Positions 4,674-5,645 of a stretch of DNA of 5,645 nt are shown in pieces. The DNA lies in contig JAFCZU010000481.1 in assembly GCA_019314185.1 (NCBI GenBank), forward strand, positions 1 through 5,645, in the 5' to 3' direction. The position numbers and the translations under genes are program-made. The notes beneath the pieces are model-generated. The model saw nothing but the letters and a program-made list of their open reading frames with translations, made no database searches and was not told the DNA's origin. Source of the DNA: Deltaproteobacteria bacterium. GTDB taxonomy: Bacteria > Desulfobacterota > Desulfobacteria > Desulfobacterales > ETH-SRB1. Position 1 is the stretch's first letter. The number at the start of each line of letters is the position of its first letter.

Positions 4674-4988
4674 TCATTTAATGTTGTACACCTCATTATG
4701 TGGTCCCATTAGTAAAAACTTAATAGTTTCGTCAGATGTTGTTGAACAATCGGAACAAGCAACAAATTCATCGTCTCCCTTTTTTCGGCATGCATCACAA
4801 TACAGGTAGATTATGATAAAGTTACGTTTGACCGGGCAGGAGTAAAAGCCTCGCAAGTTACCCTTCAGAGGTTCGCCAAGTTCAACCGGGTACTCCATAA
4901 TCTGGCGAACTTTCTGTTTAATCTGCTTCTTTATGCCGGCATGTTTCCTGAGGCCTTTCAGAAATGCCTTTTCAAATTCTGCTTTCAT
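4674..4988 (-). CDS. RelE/ParE superfamily (YafQ-like) toxin with a four-cysteine insert
   Basis: The protein is 104 aa. It opens with two helices (FEKAFLKGLRKHAGIKKQIKQKVRQIMEYP, seen as two shorter amphipathic segments), followed by GEPLKGNLRGFYSCPV, the beta strand NFIIIYLY, and the C-terminal strand IKFLLMGPHNEVY (89-101). His97 and Tyr101 are the likely active-site pair of the RelE/YafQ type. Between the strands lies CDAC (64-67) ... CSDC (78-81), a CxxC-x10-CxxC insert that looks like a small zinc knuckle; I recall similar cysteines in one subgroup of these toxins. Predicted role: ribosome-dependent mRNA cleavage, blocked by the antitoxin. ATG 4988 overlaps the antitoxin TGA by one base, so translation is coupled. 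It appears intact. Confidence 0.87.
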   Translation of the reverse strand: MKAEFEKAFLKGLRKHAGIKKQIKQKVRQIMEYPVELGEPLKGNLRGFYSCPVKRNFIIIYLYCDACRKKGDDEFVACSDCSTTSDETIKFLLMGPHNEVYNIK

Positions 4989-5245
4989 CAGTCACCAAAA
5001 ACTTCTTTAAAGGTATGCCATTTGGCCGTGCCATTGCGAAGCTTGGACTGTACGTCGAGCAGTGCTTTGTGGAAATCGGGATCGGAAAATATAATCTCCA
5101 TGCTATTCCCTTGTGCCTGCCGTTTGAGAGCAAGGATTAATTGTGTGACAACATTGGCGGCTGTTGTGCGGTTTTCTTTAACATATACCTTAATAAAATT
5201 TGCCAGATCTTGGTCAAGGCTGATATTTAAGCGTGTCTTAGACAT
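4988..5245 (-). CDS. Ribbon-helix-helix antitoxin of the RelE-type toxin
   Basis: This 85-aa protein begins MSKTRLNISLDQDLANFIK, a typical ribbon-helix-helix opening in which the strand TRLNISL contacts DNA, followed by helices around VYVKENRTT and AANVVTQLILALKRQ. The C-terminal half (MEIIFSDPDFHKALLDVQSKL...) ends in an acidic/aromatic tail (HTFKEVFGD) that would bind the toxin. The start at 5245 is set by AGGAGGG six bases upstream; a TTG further upstream is part of that ribosome binding site. Its TGA (4990-4988) shares one base with the toxin ATG. It is the first gene of the operon and, by family knowledge, the likely repressor acting on the palindrome at 5266-5291. Confidence 0.87.
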   Translation of the reverse strand: MSKTRLNISLDQDLANFIKVYVKENRTTAANVVTQLILALKRQAQGNSMEIIFSDPDFHKALLDVQSKLRNGTAKWHTFKEVFGD

Positions 5246-5265
5246 GATATCCCTCCTCAAATAAT

Positions 5266-5291
5266 GTTCCTATTATGCACATATCAGGAAC
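5266..5291. promoter_or_regulatory. Operator-like palindrome overlapping the toxin-antitoxin promoter
   Basis: GTTCCT (5266-5271) and AGGAAC (5286-5291) are a 6-bp inverted repeat, with TATG (5274-5277) and CATA (5280-5283) as an inner pair around a 2-base centre. The 26-bp site covers the -10 and most of the spacer, as expected for autorepression by the ribbon-helix-helix antitoxin. Confidence 0.72.
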
Positions 5292-5300
5292 AATTGTCAA
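5272..5300 (-). promoter_or_regulatory. Near-consensus sigma70-type promoter of the minus-strand toxin-antitoxin operon
   Basis: On the minus strand: TTGACA (5300-5295), a 17-base spacer, then CATAAT (5277-5272). Transcription would start near 5265, about 20 bases before the antitoxin ATG, leaving room for the strong ribosome binding site (5258-5251). Confidence 0.8.
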
Positions 5301-5334
5301 ATTATTTTGAAATATAGCTTTTTCACGGCCACAT

Positions 5335-5376
5335 ACGCACTAAACTTATCAAATTGTTTTTCCTTCACACCATAAA
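5335..5376 (+). repeat. About 42-bp dispersed direct repeat, copy 2 (copy 1 at 4581-4622)
   Basis: It has the same ACGCACTAAACTTATCAA ... CCTTCACACCATAAA unit as at 4581. It lies between the toxin-antitoxin promoter and the RAYT leader. On the minus strand this copy can be read as NFYGVKEKQFDKFSAY, whereas the other copy has a stop in place of the Gln codon. Confidence 0.8.
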
Positions 5377-5405
5377 AGTTTAATCTATCTACAAGTTCTT
5401 GAAAA

Positions 5406-5433
5406 GCTTGGCGCACGATGATGGGTTGGGGCT
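5406..5433 (+). repeat. 28-bp direct repeat, copy 2 (copy 1 at 2851-2878)
   Basis: Identical to 2851-2878. Here it is followed by GAGGGGACGAGGGGGACGTCC (5435-5454; the last part GGACGTCC is palindromic), leading into the RAYT gene. It marks this as part of the RAYT's own leader or REP neighbourhood. Confidence 0.8.
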
Positions 5434-5471
5434 GAGGGGACGAGGGGGACGTCCTTAAATAGTAAAATAAC

Positions 5472-5500
5472 TTGACATTGAGTGTTTCTGGTGGTATGCA
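5472..5500 (+). promoter_or_regulatory. Weak candidate promoter of the downstream RAYT
   Basis: A perfect TTGACA (5472-5477) is followed after 17 bases by TATGCA (5495-5500), a poor -10 with three of six matches. Its position before the ATG is plausible; activity is uncertain. Confidence 0.3.
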
Positions 5501-5507
5501 TTCGACC

Positions 5508-5645
5508 ATGCCCAGAACAGCGAGATTAGACACTCCCGGCCTTTTGCATCATATCATGATCAGAGGAATAGAGCGCCGTAAGATATTCAATGATGATAAA
5601 GATCGCGAAAATATCATCGAACGGCTATCTATTCTCCTGCCTGAA
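5508..5645 (+). CDS. REP-associated tyrosine transposase (RAYT), N-terminal part; 3' end outside window
   Basis: The first 46 residues read MPRTARLDTPGLLHHIMIRG, then IERRKIFNDDKDRENIIERL, the standard opening of Y1/HUH RAYT transposases: first beta strand with HHIMIRG, then the ERRKIF-DD-DR segment. The HUH motif and catalytic Tyr lie beyond the window. ATG 5508 is chosen because MPR is the usual family start. An in-frame ATG at 5496 would add four residues. A GGTGG (5490-5494) lies 13 bases upstream, a weak ribosome binding site. This gene has the same orientation as the RAYT at the left edge. Whether they are copies of one element cannot be judged, since the visible parts do not overlap. 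Confidence 0.9.
   Translation, partial: MPRTARLDTPGLLHHIMIRGIERRKIFNDDKDRENIIERLSILLPE

Noticed and set aside
4941..5264. 107-codon + strand frame
   Set aside because: Antisense shadow of the antitoxin gene, which has a clear promoter, ribosome binding site and family match.
5297..5533. 78-codon minus-strand frame
   Set aside because: It runs antisense through the RAYT start, its leader and two dispersed repeats, and no start signal is seen. The repeated peptide segment was noted as a finding instead.
1..5645. CRISPR array, tRNA or rRNA
   Set aside because: No regularly spaced repeats, no cloverleaf-like sequence and no rRNA motifs were seen.

Overview
The window looks like an accessory, repeat-rich stretch of an AT-rich bacterial chromosome. 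Both ends lie in REP-associated tyrosine transposase (RAYT, Y1/HUH family) genes of a type I associate from memory with Desulfobacterota and related sediment or syntrophic bacteria. The taxon is an inference and cannot be fixed from the sequence alone.

Layout, left to right. (1) 2-352: C-terminal part of a RAYT, followed by a widely spaced inverted pair of 23-bp REP-like palindromes (378-506). (2) 755-1489: a type II toxin-antitoxin locus, a ribbon-helix-helix antitoxin followed by a MazF/PemK endoribonuclease. About 136 bp carrying a compound palindromic repeat sits just behind the toxin's expected start codon and separates that ATG from the rest of the gene. (3) About 1486-2730: what I read as two integron gene cassettes without an integrase. 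One has a 67-aa ORF and an attC-like site at 1734-1821. The other has a 292-aa ORF of unknown function and a shorter attC-like hairpin at 2676-2730. The outer edges suggest the pair entered at the 3' end of mazF by recombination at a non-attI secondary site. (4) 2742-3018: debris, namely the first 17 codons of another RAYT, a 28-bp repeat, and the antisense C-terminal end of a YoeB toxin gene. (5) 3208-4524: an AAA ATPase with a C-terminal DUF4143 domain, behind a strong sigma70-type promoter placed so that its mRNA is probably leaderless. (6) 4674-5300, minus strand: an apparently intact toxin-antitoxin operon, a ribbon-helix-helix antitoxin plus a RelE/YafQ-like toxin with a four-cysteine insert, with a near-consensus promoter and an overlapping operator-like palindrome. 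(7) 5335-5645: dispersed repeats and the start of a second RAYT.

The genes do not form one pathway. The common theme is selfish or stress-linked modules (three toxin-antitoxin loci in different states of decay, cassette genes, a lone DUF4143 ATPase) gathered between RAYTs and their short palindromic repeats. The most informative spot is the mazF locus, which appears to have been hit at its 5' end by a palindromic repeat and at its 3' end by an integron cassette array. The best candidate for unknown biology is the 292-aa cassette protein.
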